Origin: Cryptomeria japonica
Taxonomy: Eukaryota; Streptophyta; Pinopsida; Cupressales; Cupressaceae
DNA: 60,000 nt
Direction of reading: 5' to 3'
Assembly: GCF_030272615.1 (NCBI RefSeq)
Contig: NC_081412.1
Location: 476,417,657-476,477,656 of the forward strand
Part shown: positions 58,941-60,000 of the stretch, piece after piece
Numbering within the stretch: the first letter of the stretch is position 1
Layout: each line of letters starts with the position of its first letter
Translations under genes and position numbers: made by a program
The notes under the pieces: generated by a model
Told to the model about the DNA's origin: nothing
Databases searched by the model: none
Seen by the model: the letters and a program-made list of their open reading frames with translations, nothing else

Positions 58941-60000
58941 AATTTCTGACTATCATCTTATTCGGGATTTGAAACAACTTCAATACAATTCACATTTCCT
59001 TTACCTAAGCATTTGTGTCCTAGAACCAATGGTTCTCTGCAAGAGAAACAAAGCTTCTTCCTTTTAAGTTCAACCTTTGTTTTCTCATCCACCTTCTTAT
59101 TTGATACATTTGACATTTTTTGGGGTGGAGAATTTGGGAATGTCTTTTTCTAAAAGTTTCCCTTATTTTGCCAAAGATCAAGGGTTTTTTCTTGTTGAGC
59201 AATTGATTTCCTAGGCATAGAAGTTTCAAGCTACAAGATTCTTTTGATTGTTGCCTACAAAGTGGAAGGTGAAGAAGCCTCAACCAAGCTCCTAATAGGT
59301 TCTTCAAGGACTTCAAGAAAGAGATATATGATCCTATTTTCTGACATATATGGTACCATAACAACTTTTTTTTTGAATTTCCTCCACATACTCATTGGCA
59401 AAGTTGGTTTGCCTTAGTTTTGACAACTCCTTAAAATACTCTTCTTCATCCTTGAGTTCAAATCTATCCATCAATCTTTGACTAAACTCATCAAAAGTGT
59501 TTACCTAACTATAACATTAAAGAGTCATACAATGATACCACTATTCATAAGATTCATCTTCAAGGTGTAGAGTTACATAACAACATCCTTCTCCTTCATG
59601 GGGTTGGGAGAAAAATATTTGTAGTTTTATAGCCTAGCTCTAGCTAAAATCTTGTTTGTCCAATCAAAGGTAGGAGTTGATAGTTTACTCAACTTATTCT
59701 TGAGCTCTTTCTCACAATTATCTTGGTCCACCTTATAACTCTTTCTTGGTAGCAAGATATTCATCATGTCTACATAGTCTTTCAATGGAGCCAAACTCCT
59801 AAATTCTTCATCCAAATTGTTGTGGATAGTTCTCATTGCAACCAAATCTTTTTCAATTTATTCCATAGGAGTAGAAGATGGGTTTGCTGTGGATGCTTCA
59901 TTGGTGGGTAAGAAATTACTATGTGATAGTTTAGAAGAGGTTGTCTTGGAAACTTGGCCACTTCTAAAGTACTTCCTTTTTCATGTGTAAACACTATACC
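58941..60000 (-). pseudogene. gag: Gypsy gag, minus strand, partial at window edge
   Basis: The minus strand shows a gag domain at about 59370-59510 (FSQRLMDRFELKDEEEYF and NFANEYVEEI) and a Lys-rich CCHC-like knuckle at about 59020-59060 (CFSCREPLVLGHKC). Further upstream, 59627-59845 encodes an open helical segment (HNNLDEEFRSLAPLKDYVD). Stops and frame changes are frequent. The 5' end lies beyond the window. Confidence 0.7.

Larger units (their letters stand above)
54575..60000 (-). mobile_element. Decayed minus-strand Ty3/gypsy element, extends past the window
   Basis: On the minus strand, from right to left: gag (60000 to about 59000), gag zinc knuckle, protease (58876-58540), two LTR-like blocks, pre-RT (about 55440-55060) and RT (54922-54595). 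The coding parts share an orientation and co-linear order, so one element broken by insertions is the simplest reading. No LTR of its own is seen. RNase H and integrase are missing on the left. Confidence 0.7.

Noticed and set aside
1-60000. CRISPR array, rRNA, tRNA gene or operon
   Set aside because: Nothing of the kind is visible. The tRNA-like matches are all primer-binding sites next to LTRs, and the content is plant repeat DNA.

Overview
This window is repeat-rich intergenic DNA of a large plant genome; I see no intact single-copy host gene. Ty3/gypsy and Ty1/copia elements are layered inside one another, with tRNA-iMet primer sites, a CACTA transposon and a fragment of a plant DRM-type cytosine methyltransferase. 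The age and density of the insertions suit a conifer or other large-genome seed plant, but that is inference.

Layout. 1-2182: old repeat, probably the end of an LTR element. 2183-6728: a gag-only (TR-GAG-like) LTR element with about 1.17-kb LTRs and no pol. 6729-8974: unassigned, AT-rich. 8975-52690: one old Ty3/gypsy chromovirus (LTRs 8975-10584 and 51070-52690) split by three insertions. (i) A solo LTR (11325-12835) lies in gag. (ii) A 12.2-kb CACTA element (14947-27137, 3-bp TSD CTA) lies in RNase H. (iii) A 22-kb Tat-lineage gypsy element (27151-49225, 5-bp TSD CTTTC) sits 13 bp from the CACTA end. The Tat element is itself split in RT by a minus-strand copia element (36528-42522). 52691-54574: unassigned. 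54575-60000: a decayed minus-strand gypsy element broken by two LTR-like blocks; its gag runs off the window.

The most interesting cargo is in the CACTA element. It carries three inverted repeats made from pieces of a DRM de novo DNA methyltransferase: two related short hairpins (21903-22127 and 22694-22917) and one with arms of about 1.1 kb (23402-26818). A solo LTR with exact CCTCT target duplications has since split the right arm of the large one. If transcribed, these would give dsRNA matching the host's own RNA-directed DNA methylation enzyme.

The Tat element and its nested copia are young. Their LTR pairs are 1804/1804 bp and 885/885 bp, with about 14 differences each by eye. The copia differences are almost all C-to-T or G-to-A at CG or CHG sites, and the stops that break both elements fit the same change, so methylation-driven decay is visible directly.
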